From assembly GCA_045864775.1 (NCBI GenBank), contig BTVR01000002.1, positions 682,001 through 746,000 on the forward strand: DNA of 64,000 nucleotides. Direction: 5' to 3'. The translations under genes and the position numbers were made by a program. Numbering within the stretch: position 1 is the first letter of the stretch; each line of letters starts with the position of its first letter. This stretch comes from Macondimonas sp045864775 (GTDB taxonomy: Bacteria; Pseudomonadota; Gammaproteobacteria; UBA5335). The notes under the pieces are model-generated. The model was given only the letters and a program-made list of their open reading frames with translations, made no database searches and was not told the DNA's origin. Shown piece after piece: positions 34,951 to 43,110 of this stretch.

Positions 34951-36987
34951 ATGACCCCGCTGCCCTATCCGCACCTGCTGAGCCCGCTCGATCTGGGCTT
35001 CGTCACCCTGCCGAACCGGGTGATGATGGGCTCGATGCACACCGGCCTCGAGGAACATCCCAAGGGGCTGGGCGCCATGGCGGACTATTTCGCGGCGCGG
35101 GCACGCGGCGGCACGGCGCTGATGGTGACGGGCGGCTTCGGCGTCAGCCCGACCGGCGCGCTGGCACTCGGTGCGCGGATGATGGCATCCGAGAAAGACG
35201 TGGAGATGCATCGGGTGGTACCGGAGCGGGTGCACGAGGCCGGGGGCCGGATCGCGCTGCAGCTCATTCATGCCGGCCGCTACGCCTACAACCCCAAGTC
35301 GGCGGCGCCCTCGGCGATCCAGGCGCCCATCAATCCCTTCCGGCCGCGGGCGATGCCGCCGGAGGAAGTCGAACAGACCATCGCCGATTTCGCCCAGGCC
35401 GCCGCGCTGGCGCGCCAGGCCGGCTACGACGGCGTGGAGATCATGGGCTCGGAAGGCTATCTCCTCAACCAATGGCTGGCGGCGCGCACCAACCAGCGCG
35501 ACGACGCCTGGGGCGGGGATTTCGAGCGGCGCATGCGCCTGCCGGTGGCCATTGTGCGGCGGGTGCGCCAGGCCGTCGGCCCCGACTTCATCGTCATCTA
35601 CCGCGAATCGATGCTCGATCTGGTCACGGGCGGCAGCACCGGCGAGGAGATCATCACCCTCGCCCGCGCCATCGCCGCGGCCGGCGCGACGATGATCAAC
35701 ACCGGCATCGGCTGGCACGAGGCGCGCGTGCCCACCATCGCGACGATGGTTCCGCGCGCCGCCTTTGCCTGGGCCACGGCGCGGGTGAAGGCGGCCGTCG
35801 ACATTCCGGTCATCGCCAGCAACCGCATCAACGTCCCCGAGGTCGCCGAGGACCTGATCGCGCGGGGCATGGCCGACATGGTGTCGATGGCCCGTCCGCT
35901 GCTGGCCGACGCGGATTGGGTGGCCAAGGCACGCGCGGGACGGCGCGCCGCCATCAACATCTGCATCGCCTGCAACCAGGCCTGCCTCGACCACACCTTC
36001 AACGGCAAGCTGGCGAGCTGCCTAGTCAATCCCAGCGCCTGTCGCGAAGCGGAATTCATGCTCACCCCGGCCGCCCGGCCGCTGCGCGTGGCCGTGGTCG
36101 GCGGCGGCCCGGCGGGCATGGCGGCGGCGATGGTCGCGGCCGAACGCGGCCATCGGGTGACGCTCTTCGAGGCGCAGGACGCGCTCGGCGGCCAGTTCCG
36201 CCTCGCCTGCCGGGTGCCGGGCAAGGAAGAGTACGCTGAGACGCCGCGCTACTACGGGACCCGGCTGGCCGAGCTAGGCGTCGAGGTTCGCCTGGGTCAG
36301 CGCGCCGACGCCCGCGCGCTGATCGCGGGCGGCTATGCGCACGTCATCCTCGCCAGCGGCGTGGTGCCGCGCCGACCGGACATCCCCGGCATCGATCATC
36401 CCCGGGTGCTGACCTATACCGCGGTCCTGAGCGGCGCCGCTCCGGTCGGGGCGCGCGTCGCCATCCTGGGCGGCGGCGGCATCGGCGTCGATACGGCGCA
36501 CTTTCTGGCGCATGATCCGGCCCGGCCGTCACCCGGCGTCGATGTGGCAACGTTCCTGGACCAGTGGGGCGTGTCGCAGGACCCGCGCACGCCCGGTGGG
36601 CTCACGGGTGCCGCAGCGCCGCCGCATATGGCACGCGAAATTCACCTGCTGCAGCGTTCCACGGGCAGGGTCGGCGCGCGGCTCGGCAAGACCACCGCCT
36701 GGGCCCACCGCGAGCTGCTGGACCGGCTGGGGGTGCAGGTCTTGAGTGGCGTGCAGTACGAGCGCATCGACGATGCGGGCCTGCACCTGACGCACCAGGG
36801 CCAGCGGCGCTGCCTCGGCGTCGACCACATTGTCATCTGCGCCGGCCAGGAGCCGCTGCGCGAACTGGAAGCGCCGCTTGCAGAGGCCGGCATCACCGTG
36901 ACCCGGATCGGCGGCGCGGACGTGGCGGCGGAACTGGACGCCAAACGCGCCATCGAACAGGGGTGGCGCGCGGCCATGGGGCTTTGA
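34951..36987 (+). CDS. fadH: 2,4-dienoyl-CoA reductase (FadH-type flavin/FeS enzyme)
   Basis: A 678-residue enzyme with an N-terminal OYE-type TIM barrel (about 1-370), a 4Fe-4S binding stretch CIACNQAC (about 343, plus a later Cys in KLASC) and C-terminal FAD and NAD(P) Rossmann domains (VAVVGGGPAGMAAA and VAILGGGGIGVDTAHFL). It reduces 2,4-dienoyl-CoA during beta-oxidation of unsaturated fatty acids. The ATG has GAGGAGA upstream; an in-frame ATG-like start at 34876 lies in the terminator region and was rejected. OYE-family relatives such as trimethylamine dehydrogenase share the fold, so substrate remains an inference. Confidence 0.92.
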   Translation: MTPLPYPHLLSPLDLGFVTLPNRVMMGSMHTGLEEHPKGLGAMADYFAARARGGTALMVTGGFGVSPTGALALGARMMASEKDVEMHRVVPERVHEAGGRIALQLIHAGRYAYNPKSAAPSAIQAPINPFRPRAMPPEEVEQTIADFAQAAALARQAGYDGVEIMGSEGYLLNQWLAARTNQRDDAWGGDFERRMRLPVAIVRRVRQAVGPDFIVIYRESMLDLVTGGSTGEEIITLARAIAAAGATMINTGIGWHEARVPTIATMVPRAAFAWATARVKAAVDIPVIASNRINVPEVAEDLIARGMADMVSMARPLLADADWVAKARAGRRAAINICIACNQACLDHTFNGKLASCLVNPSACREAEFMLTPAARPLRVAVVGGGPAGMAAAMVAAERGHRVTLFEAQDALGGQFRLACRVPGKEEYAETPRYYGTRLAELGVEVRLGQRADARALIAGGYAHVILASGVVPRRPDIPGIDHPRVLTYTAVLSGAAPVGARVAILGGGGIGVDTAHFLAHDPARPSPGVDVATFLDQWGVSQDPRTPGGLTGAAAPPHMAREIHLLQRSTGRVGARLGKTTAWAHRELLDRLGVQVLSGVQYERIDDAGLHLTHQGQRRCLGVDHIVICAGQEPLRELEAPLAEAGITVTRIGGADVAAELDAKRAIEQGWRAAMGL

Positions 36988-37029
36988 CAGCCCCCGCGCA
37001 ACCTCGACGATCCAACCGGGAGATCGACC

Positions 37030-37629
37030 ATGGATGAAAGCGTTCAGGCCGCGTTGCGCAAATGGCCCAACGTGCCGGCCGCCTACGGCTGGCTGGCGCT
37101 GGACCGGCGCGGCGGCTGGCTGCTCGAAGGCCGCCCGCTGCGCCATGCGCGCACCATCGCCTTCATCAACCGCAACTATCTCCCCGATGCGCAAGGCGCC
37201 TGGCTGTTCCAGAACGGACCACAAAAGGTCTATGTCGCCCTCGCCTATACGCCGTGGGTGCTGCACCGCCATCCGGATCACGCACCGGGCACGGCGGGCG
37301 CGCTGCTGACCCATACCGGCGCGGCGGTGGAGGGGGTGACCGGCGCGTGGGTCGACGAGGAAGGCAATCTGCTGCTCGAAACCCCGCACGGCATCGGCCT
37401 GCTCGATGACCGTGACCTGGTGGCCTATGGCGCGGCGTTTTGTGATGCAGACGGCCGGGCCCTGGACGATGCCGCGCTTGAAACGGCCCTGGCCGCGCTC
37501 ATGGATGGCGAGGCCGCGGCCCTGGGTCTGCGGGATGGGCAGCGCGTTCTGTCGGTGCAAGCCATCCGCCGGGCCGAGGTGCCAAGCCGCTTCGGATTCA
37601 TCCCGGATCCCGCCCCCGAATCCGCATGA
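37030..37629 (+). CDS. Uncharacterised conserved protein
   Basis: A 199-residue soluble protein with no signal or membrane segment. Recognisable conserved stretches are RTIAFINRNYLPDAQGAWLF, QNGPQKVYVALAYTPWVLH and the C-terminal SRFGFIPDPAP. DUF-type proteins with the pattern 'FINRNY...WLFQNGPQ' occur in many proteobacteria with no assigned role; I cannot name the family with certainty. The gene is downstream of fadH by about 40 bases and overlaps the MOSC gene by 4 bases, so the two are coupled. Confidence 0.82.
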   Translation: MDESVQAALRKWPNVPAAYGWLALDRRGGWLLEGRPLRHARTIAFINRNYLPDAQGAWLFQNGPQKVYVALAYTPWVLHRHPDHAPGTAGALLTHTGAAVEGVTGAWVDEEGNLLLETPHGIGLLDDRDLVAYGAAFCDADGRALDDAALETALAALMDGEAAALGLRDGQRVLSVQAIRRAEVPSRFGFIPDPAPESA

Positions 37630-38300
37630 GCGAGCGTTTGCCGTGGTCGGGCCCCTTCATCGGGGGCCAGACGCTCCTGCCCGAAGGCCATTTCAGCGGC
37701 ATCGCCAAACGCGCCGTGACCGGACCGGTCTGGCTCGGGGCAAGCGGATTCGCCGAGGATGTGCAGGTCGACCGACGTGTGCACGGCGGTCCGGAACGGG
37801 CGGTGTGCGTGTTCACCGTGGCCGGCTATCGCCACTGGGCAACGGTCTACCCGCGCCGTGCAGCGGACTTCGTGCCCGGCGCCTTCGGCGAGAATCTGTG
37901 CTGGGGCGATATCGACGAGAGCGAGGCCTGCATCGGCGATCGCTGGCAGCTCGGCGAGGCCGTCCTGGAAATCAGCCAGCCGCGCAATCCCTGCTGGAAG
38001 CTGAGCCAGCACATGGAACTGCCGGATCTGTCCAAGCGCATCGTCAAAACGGGTTACGGCGCCGGCTGGCTGTGCCGCGTCATTCAGCCGGGTCACGCCC
38101 AGGCCGGCGACCGGCTGTCGGTCGCGGATCGCCACCCGGCGCATGTTGCGATCACGCAAATCTGGGCGCTCACGCTCTGCGGTGCGCCCGATCGTTCCGA
38201 ATTGGCAGCGGCTGCCGAGCTCGAAGTCCTGGCGCCGACGTGGCGCGAGCGCCTGCGCGCCCGGGCACGGCTGCTGTCTCCGCCGATCCGCGAAGCGTAA
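37626..38300 (+). CDS. MOSC-domain protein (YiiM-like)
   Basis: A 224-residue protein with the MOSC beta-barrel. Key residues are HGGPERAVC, FGENLCWGDI, LEISQPRNPCWKLS (with the cluster-binding Cys in PCWKL) and YGAGWLCRVIQPG. YiiM-type MOSC proteins reduce N-hydroxylated compounds using a molybdenum cofactor. The ATG overlaps the preceding gene's stop. No moa/moe genes are near. The substrate is unknown. Confidence 0.9.
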   Translation: MSERLPWSGPFIGGQTLLPEGHFSGIAKRAVTGPVWLGASGFAEDVQVDRRVHGGPERAVCVFTVAGYRHWATVYPRRAADFVPGAFGENLCWGDIDESEACIGDRWQLGEAVLEISQPRNPCWKLSQHMELPDLSKRIVKTGYGAGWLCRVIQPGHAQAGDRLSVADRHPAHVAITQIWALTLCGAPDRSELAAAAELEVLAPTWRERLRARARLLSPPIREA

Positions 38301-38384
38301 CCGGGTGACCCTCGCGATCGGCCGATTTCATCGCCGCTCCGCCGGCTTGCGCGGACATCCACGCTTCATCTGGAGGACTCATTC

Positions 38385-38993
38385 ATGGCCAAGATCCTGG
38401 TCCTTTACTATTCGATGTACGGTCACGTTGAAACGCTGGCGCACCATGTCGCCGACGGCGCACGCGCCGTGCGCGGCGCCGAGGTCACACTCAAGCGGGT
38501 GCCGGAAACCATCCCCGAGGAACAGGCGCGCCAGTTCGGCGCCAAGCTCGATCAGGCGGCCCCCGTGGCGACACCGGCTGAACTGGCGGACTACGACGCA
38601 ATCCTGTTCGGCTCCCCCACCCGCTTCGGCAACATGACCGGGCAGATGCGCAGCTTTCTTGACCAGACCGGCGGCCTGTGGGCCAAGGCCGCGTTGAACG
38701 GCAAGCTGGCCAGCGTCTTTACCAGCACGGGCGTGGGGGGCGGACAGGAAACCACCGTCGTGTCTTTCTGGCACACGCTGGCCCATCACGGCATGCTGAT
38801 CGTGCCGCTGGGCTATGGGGACGTGGCCGGGCAGATCCTGTCCGATCTCTCCGAGGTCACCGCCGGCTCGCCCTATGGCGCGGCGACGCTGGCCGGCGGC
38901 GACGGCAGCCGGCAGGTCTCCGAGAAGGAAGCCACGGTGGCCCGCTACCAGGGCCGCCGTGTGGCGGAACTGGCCGTGCGTCTGGCCGGCTGA
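38385..38993 (+). CDS. wrbA: NAD(P)H:quinone oxidoreductase WrbA
   Basis: A 202-residue flavodoxin-fold protein with FMN-binding motif YYSMYGHVETLA (about 7-18), GSPTRFGNMTGQMRSFLDQT and FTSTGVGGGQETT. It performs two-electron reduction of quinones and protects against oxidative stress. RBS GGAGG lies just upstream of the ATG, which fits family starts (MAKILVLYYSMYGH). It is followed by a large hairpin and no close downstream gene. Confidence 0.95.
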   Translation: MAKILVLYYSMYGHVETLAHHVADGARAVRGAEVTLKRVPETIPEEQARQFGAKLDQAAPVATPAELADYDAILFGSPTRFGNMTGQMRSFLDQTGGLWAKAALNGKLASVFTSTGVGGGQETTVVSFWHTLAHHGMLIVPLGYGDVAGQILSDLSEVTAGSPYGAATLAGGDGSRQVSEKEATVARYQGRRVAELAVRLAG

Positions 38994-39013
38994 GCGCAGG
39001 CTCTCGGCCTTCC

Positions 39014-39046
39014 GCTTCGGATGGCGGCCTCGCCGCCATCCGAAGC
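39014..39046. terminator. Long perfect hairpin after wrbA
   Basis: A 15-bp perfect stem (GCTTCGGATGGCGGC paired with its complement) closed by a CTC loop. It begins about 20 bases after the wrbA stop. No T-run follows, so it may be an mRNA 3' stabiliser or a factor-dependent terminator and not a classical terminator. Confidence 0.6.
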
Positions 39047-39077
39047 AGGGTGTGATCCACAGTCCTGAGTCACCGCG

Positions 39078-39242
39078 ATGTATTGCCGCGGCAGGAAACC
39101 CCCGATTACCGTTCCTATGATTCCGCGTGTCCGAAAGGCTCAAAATCGCCCCCTTGTCGCCGCCTGGGATGTTGCTGAGTCGCTCAACAAGACCCGGGAA
39201 GCCTTTCTCAACGCCATCAATCCCGTTGTCAGGAAGCGTTAA
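39078..39242 (+). CDS. Possible small ORF of 54 codons
   Basis: An open frame from ATG gives a basic product with a helical, non-random second half: the middle reads IPRVRKAQNRPLVAAWDVAE and the end SLNKTREAFLNAINPVVRKR. An internal ATG could start it at MIPRVRK. No clear RBS is seen, and no homologue is recognised. It lies between the wrbA hairpin and an AT-rich stretch. This may be an unannotated small protein or chance; support is modest. Confidence 0.25.
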   Translation: MYCRGRKPPITVPMIPRVRKAQNRPLVAAWDVAESLNKTREAFLNAINPVVRKR

Positions 39243-39445
39243 TCCATAAACTCATGGACATGTAACCAATTCAACAAAAAGATATATATCTGCATTCCGA
39301 CGGCACGCGATTCCGTAAGAAAATATTAACTATCCTGCCATCGAACCGACGATCTCCTTGGCGTAAGGTGAGCGTCGTCCAGCTACCCCGTGTGCGCCGG
39401 GGATCTGGACACCCGACACCCAACCCCTCTGTCGAGGAGCAAGAT
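39243..39445. other. AT-rich spacer upstream of the small exported protein gene
   Basis: About 200 bases without a gene. The segment 39243-39340 is the most AT-rich stretch of this region (runs such as AAAGATATATATCTG and AAAATATTAAC), which contrasts with the GC-rich surroundings and probably holds the promoter of the exported protein gene. AGATATATATCT (39281-39292) is a perfect 12-base palindrome and could be an operator. Confidence 0.4.
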
Positions 39446-39760
39446 ATGAACGTCAAATCCCTGATGATGCTTGGACTTCTGACTGCCGTCCCGGTCGCTT
39501 CCCAGGCGGCGATGAGCAATATGAACGATGCCGCTCTGTCGAACGTGGCAGGTCAGGCCTTCACCTTCGGCTGGGCGCTGAATCCGTCCATGGGCTTCGG
39601 CTTCAGCAACAGCCCCACCGCTTACAGCTTCGGTTACACCGTGGGCGTGGCCCCCACGACGACCTACACCGCGGTGAACGATCTGTATCCCACCCGCACC
39701 GTGTCCTACACCGGCGGCTTCAACATCGGCGCCGGCAACACGTTCGTGCGCAACAAGTAA
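39446..39760 (+). CDS. Small exported Gly/Tyr/Thr-rich protein
   Basis: A 104-residue protein with GAGGAG upstream. The signal peptide (MNVKSLMMLGLLTAVPVAS, cleaved near SQA/AMS) is followed by MNDAALSNVAGQA, a motif resembling the 'L-x-x-V-x-GQ' stretch found in small secreted bacterial proteins. The rest is rich in Gly, Phe, Tyr, Thr and Ser (GFGFSNSPTAYSFGYT, NIGAGNTFVRNK). It has no Cys. The composition suggests a secreted or surface-associated protein, perhaps self-assembling. I recognise no family. It has its own AT-rich upstream region and terminator. Confidence 0.75.
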   Translation: MNVKSLMMLGLLTAVPVASQAAMSNMNDAALSNVAGQAFTFGWALNPSMGFGFSNSPTAYSFGYTVGVAPTTTYTAVNDLYPTRTVSYTGGFNIGAGNTFVRNK

Positions 39761-39788
39761 TAACGAAAACAGTCGAACGGCGATCGTG

Positions 39789-39823
39789 GGGATGGAGGTC
39801 GCCTCCATCCCTTTCGTTTTTTG
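39789..39823 (+). terminator. Rho-independent terminator of the small exported protein gene
   Basis: GGGATGGAGG-TCG-CCTCCATCCC gives a perfect 10-bp stem with a 3-base loop, followed by TTTCGTTTTTT. It lies about 30 bases after the stop. The convergent pgeF gene ends 47 bases later. Confidence 0.88.
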
Positions 39824-39869
39824 ACTCTGGTTTCATCGCTGGCCGATCTCGGTGCAGCGGCTGTAGCGC

Positions 39870-40640
39870 TCAACCGCGCCAGATCAGCGTCGCCATGCGG
39901 CCGGTTACGCCATCGCGGCGGTAGGAAAAAAACCGGTCTGGACCGCTGGCGGTGCACCACTGACCGCCCCAGACACCGTGCACCCCCAACCGGTTGAGCC
40001 GGAGGCGCGCGAGCTGCGCCAGATCGGCGCACCAGCGATCGCCAGCGCCACGGCGAAAGGCCGTTTCAGCCGACGCGTCGACGTCGAGGAATACCTCGCG
40101 CACCTCCGGCCCCACCTCGAAGGCCGCGGCCCCGATGGCTGGGCCAATCCAGACCAGCAGTTGGTCCGGCGCCACATCCAGTACCGCGATCGTGGCTTCC
40201 AGCACGCCGGCCGCCAGCCCGCGCCAACCGGCATGCGCAGCGGCCACATGCGTGCCCGCAAGATCGCAGAACAGGACCGGCAGACAATCCGCCGTGCCCA
40301 CCACGCACACCACGCCGGCCTCATCCGTCCAGGACCCGTCCGCCTCGACGGGGGGAGCTTCACGACGACCGGCGCGCACGACGCGCGTGCCGTGCACCTG
40401 GCGCAGCCAATAGGGGGGCGCCGGCAGCGCCAGCGCCTCCGTCAAAAGCCTCCGGTTCGCGGTCACGGCCGCCAGATCGTCACCGACATGATCGCCGAGG
40501 TTGAAACTCGCGTACGGGCCGGTGCTCACGCCGCCCAGGCGGGTGGTGGCCACCGCGTGCACCGAGGGCGGCGCCGGCCAGTCGGGCACGATCAGTGGCA
40601 GTCCTGCGTGGTGAACAAGACCGGGCACCGCGCCGCTCAT
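39870..40640 (-). CDS. pgeF: Peptidoglycan editing factor PgeF (YfiH/CNF1-like, polyphenol oxidase family)
   Basis: A 256-residue member of the YfiH family. The conserved Cys and His residues are in GTADCLPVLF and AAHAGWRGLAAG. Homologues act on muropeptide precursors to remove wrongly added L-Ser, and some show laccase-like or purine nucleoside activity. It overlaps the rluD 3' end by 4 bases; rluD-pgeF is a standard gammaproteobacterial pair. Confidence 0.93.
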   Translation of the reverse strand: MSGAVPGLVHHAGLPLIVPDWPAPPSVHAVATTRLGGVSTGPYASFNLGDHVGDDLAAVTANRRLLTEALALPAPPYWLRQVHGTRVVRAGRREAPPVEADGSWTDEAGVVCVVGTADCLPVLFCDLAGTHVAAAHAGWRGLAAGVLEATIAVLDVAPDQLLVWIGPAIGAAAFEVGPEVREVFLDVDASAETAFRRGAGDRWCADLAQLARLRLNRLGVHGVWGGQWCTASGPDRFFSYRRDGVTGRMATLIWRG

Positions 40641-41626
40641 GCCCCGCCCTGCGCCCGCAGCGCCATGATCAGCGCCTGCATGTCGGCTGGCGGCGGGCGC
40701 TCCCAGACTCGTTCCGATCCGTCTCCCGGATGGACGAGACCCAGCCGCGTGGCGTGCAGCGCCTGGCGTTTGAATCCCCGCAAGACATCGGCCAGCGCGG
40801 GGTCGATGCCGGCCGGCAGCCGCAAACGGCCCGCATACAAGGGATCACCCAGGACCGGATGCCCCAGGTGCGCCATGTGCACGCGGATCTGGTGGGTCCG
40901 GCCGGTCTCCAGTCGCAGCGCAAGGCGGGTATGGTGGGCGTAGCGCTCGCTCACCCGGTAATGGGTGACCGCGTCCCGTCCGCCGTCCCGCACCGCGATG
41001 CGCAGCCGGTCGCGCGGGTGGCGCCCCAGCGGCGCGTCCACCGTGCCCCCGGCGAGCAGGGCGCCGATGACCACGGCGTCGTACTCCCGCCGGATCTCCC
41101 GCGCCTGCAACGCGCTGACGAGCCGGGTATGGCTGGTCAGCGTCTTGGCCACCACCATCAGGCCCGAGGTGTCCTTGTCGAGGCGATGCACCAGCCCGGC
41201 CCGGGGCAGGTTCACCAGCGCGGGGGCATGGTGGAGCAAGGCGTTTTGCAGCGTTCCGGCCGGATTGCCGGCACCGGGATGAACCACCAGGCCCGGCGGC
41301 TTGTCAATGACGAGCAGATCGTCATCCTCGTGGATGATGTCGAGGGCGATAAGCTCGGGCTGCAACGGGATCACCGGCGAGGGCGCAGGAACCTGCACGT
41401 CGATGCGCTGGCCCGACTGCAGGCGGTCGCTGGGCTTACCCGGACGGCCGTCGACCTGGACCGAGCCGCCCTTGATCCAGTCGACCAGACGGCTGCGCGA
41501 GTGATCGGCGAAGCGCTCGGCCAGAATCTGGTCGAGGCGGCGACCGGCCAGCGCGGCCGTGACGTCGAAGCTCACGGCATCCTCGCAAGAGGCGGGCGCC
41601 GGGGATTCATCGCGAGACGTGGTCAT
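40637..41626 (-). CDS. rluD: 23S rRNA pseudouridine synthase RluD
   Basis: A 329-residue protein with an N-terminal S4 RNA-binding domain (about 15-65, including RLDQILAERFADHSRSRL) and the RluA-type catalytic domain; the catalytic Asp is in HRLDKDTSGLMVVAK, followed by RREYDA and RTHQIRVH. It makes Psi1911, 1915 and 1917 in helix 69 of 23S rRNA. The start was set at the ATG at 41626 because the frame's earlier ATG (41668) gives extra hydrophobic residues overlapping the divergent bamD promoter; both are possible. Confidence 0.92.
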   Translation of the reverse strand: MTTSRDESPAPASCEDAVSFDVTAALAGRRLDQILAERFADHSRSRLVDWIKGGSVQVDGRPGKPSDRLQSGQRIDVQVPAPSPVIPLQPELIALDIIHEDDDLLVIDKPPGLVVHPGAGNPAGTLQNALLHHAPALVNLPRAGLVHRLDKDTSGLMVVAKTLTSHTRLVSALQAREIRREYDAVVIGALLAGGTVDAPLGRHPRDRLRIAVRDGGRDAVTHYRVSERYAHHTRLALRLETGRTHQIRVHMAHLGHPVLGDPLYAGRLRLPAGIDPALADVLRGFKRQALHATRLGLVHPGDGSERVWERPPPADMQALIMALRAQGGA

Positions 41627-41641
41627 CGGTTCCAATGGCTT

Positions 41642-41650
41642 TGTTATACT
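41642..41650 (+). promoter_or_regulatory. Candidate extended -10 promoter for bamD
   Basis: TGTTATACT (TGn plus TATACT) is a near-ideal extended -10, about 54 bases before the bamD ATG, and would not need a strong -35. The same AT-rich spot (TATAAC read on the other strand) could also serve the divergent rluD. Confidence 0.4.
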
Positions 41651-41703
41651 CCAGAATATTTCGTTCATCCGGCTGCGGCCGGCCTCGAGGTCAAGTCTAA
41701 ATC

Positions 41704-42498
41704 ATGCGCTCCGTCGCCCGCCCCGTTCTCGTGCTGCTGCTCGCACTGTGTCTTTCGGCCTGTTCACTGCTGTCCTACCTGCCCGGCGGCTCGGGCGATG
41801 CCGATGAGGACGACAAGACCCCTGCGGTGGATACCAACCGGCCGGCCGCCGAAATCTACCGCGAAGCGCACGAGGCCTTGAAGAGCGAGAGCTTCGACGG
41901 CGCCGTGAAGCGTTTCAATGCGCTCGAGTCGCGCTATCCCTTCGGCCCCTACGCACAGCAGGCGCAGATCGAACTGATCTACGCCTACTATCGCCAGCGC
42001 GAATGGGAGCAGGGCATCGCCACGGCCCAACGCTTCCTGCGCGAATACCCCAGTCATCCGAGCGCCGATTATGTGCTCTATATGCAGGGACGCATCAATT
42101 TCGAGCGCAGCCTGGGGCTGCTCGAGAGCACCGTGCGCTGGCGATGGCTCGACATCGACGGCGCCGAACGAGACACTCAATATGCCCGAGGCGCCTTTGC
42201 CTCGTTCAGCAATCTGCTGCGACGCTATCCGGACAGCATCTATGCGGCCGATGCCCGCCAGCGCATGCTGTTTCTGAAAGATCGTGTCGCCCGCCATGAT
42301 CTGTCCGTCGCGCGCTACTACCTGGAACGCGGCACCTACGTCGCTGCCGCCAATCGGGCGCAGGACATCCTGGCCGAGTTTTCGGGCACCGACGCGGTTG
42401 GTCCGGCGCTGGACATTCTGATCGAGTCCTACAAGGCGCTGGGGCTCTCGGACATGGAACAGCAGATGCGCTCACTGCGCGCGCAAAGCGCTGGCTGA
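41704..42498 (+). CDS. bamD: Outer membrane assembly lipoprotein BamD
   Basis: A 264-residue lipoprotein with signal peptide and lipobox LSAC (Cys about residue 20). TPR repeats cover about 50-240 (EIYREAHEAL, FGPYAQQAQIELIYAYYRQRE, YPSHPSADYVLYMQGRI, AADARQRMLFLKDRVARHDL). It is an essential part of the BAM complex that folds outer-membrane beta-barrels. Divergent from rluD, as in other gammaproteobacteria. Length is normal. Confidence 0.96.
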   Translation: MRSVARPVLVLLLALCLSACSLLSYLPGGSGDADEDDKTPAVDTNRPAAEIYREAHEALKSESFDGAVKRFNALESRYPFGPYAQQAQIELIYAYYRQREWEQGIATAQRFLREYPSHPSADYVLYMQGRINFERSLGLLESTVRWRWLDIDGAERDTQYARGAFASFSNLLRRYPDSIYAADARQRMLFLKDRVARHDLSVARYYLERGTYVAAANRAQDILAEFSGTDAVGPALDILIESYKALGLSDMEQQMRSLRAQSAG

Positions 42499-42532
42499 AG
42501 GCTGTTTTCCGCTGGGCCTGCGAGGAACGGTG

Positions 42533-43048
42533 ATGTGGGATTTTTTTGAGACCATCCGCCATCGTCACTCCGTCAGGCGCTACAGGAGCGAGCAACCGGT
42601 TTCCCGCGAACAGCTCCACGCCATCCTGGAGGTCGCCTGCGCCGCACCCTCTGCCGGCGATCTGCAATCCTATCGCATCGCCATCGCAACGGCGCCCGAG
42701 CAACGCCTGGCATTGCAGGCTGCTGCCGGCCAACAGGCCTTTCTGGCCGAAGCGCCGGCCTGTCTCGTATTTTGCGCAGACGCCGAGCGCGCTGCGAGCC
42801 GGTATGGAGAGCGCGGCGCCATGCTTTACGCGCTTCAGGACGCCACGATTGCGGCGAGCTACACGCAACTCGCCGCGGTCGCGGCAGGCCTCGCCAGCGC
42901 TTGGGTCGGCGATTTCGATGAAGCGGCGGTGCGGGCCGCATTGAACATCCCGTCGGAACTGCGTCCGATCGCGCTCATCGCCATCGGTACCGCGGCCGAG
43001 GTGCCGGAAGAAACGCCGCGCCGCCCGCTTGACGACATGCTGCTGTAG
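42533..43048 (+). CDS. Nitroreductase-family FMN protein
   Basis: A 171-residue nitroreductase-fold protein. FMN-binding residues appear at the start (RHRHSVRRYRSEQP) and in PSAGDLQSYRI; AAVAAGLASAWVGDF forms the dimer helix. A GTG directly precedes the ATG; ATG was chosen with GAGGAA five bases before the GTG. Function (reduction of nitro compounds, quinones or flavins) is not predictable from the sequence. It follows bamD by about 35 bases and may be co-transcribed. Confidence 0.88.
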   Translation: MWDFFETIRHRHSVRRYRSEQPVSREQLHAILEVACAAPSAGDLQSYRIAIATAPEQRLALQAAAGQQAFLAEAPACLVFCADAERAASRYGERGAMLYALQDATIAASYTQLAAVAAGLASAWVGDFDEAAVRAALNIPSELRPIALIAIGTAAEVPEETPRRPLDDMLL

Positions 43049-43110
43049 ACCCGGGCGACGCGTAGGCAGAAGCAGCCACAAAATCAAAACGATCCAAGAG
43101 GAGACACCGC

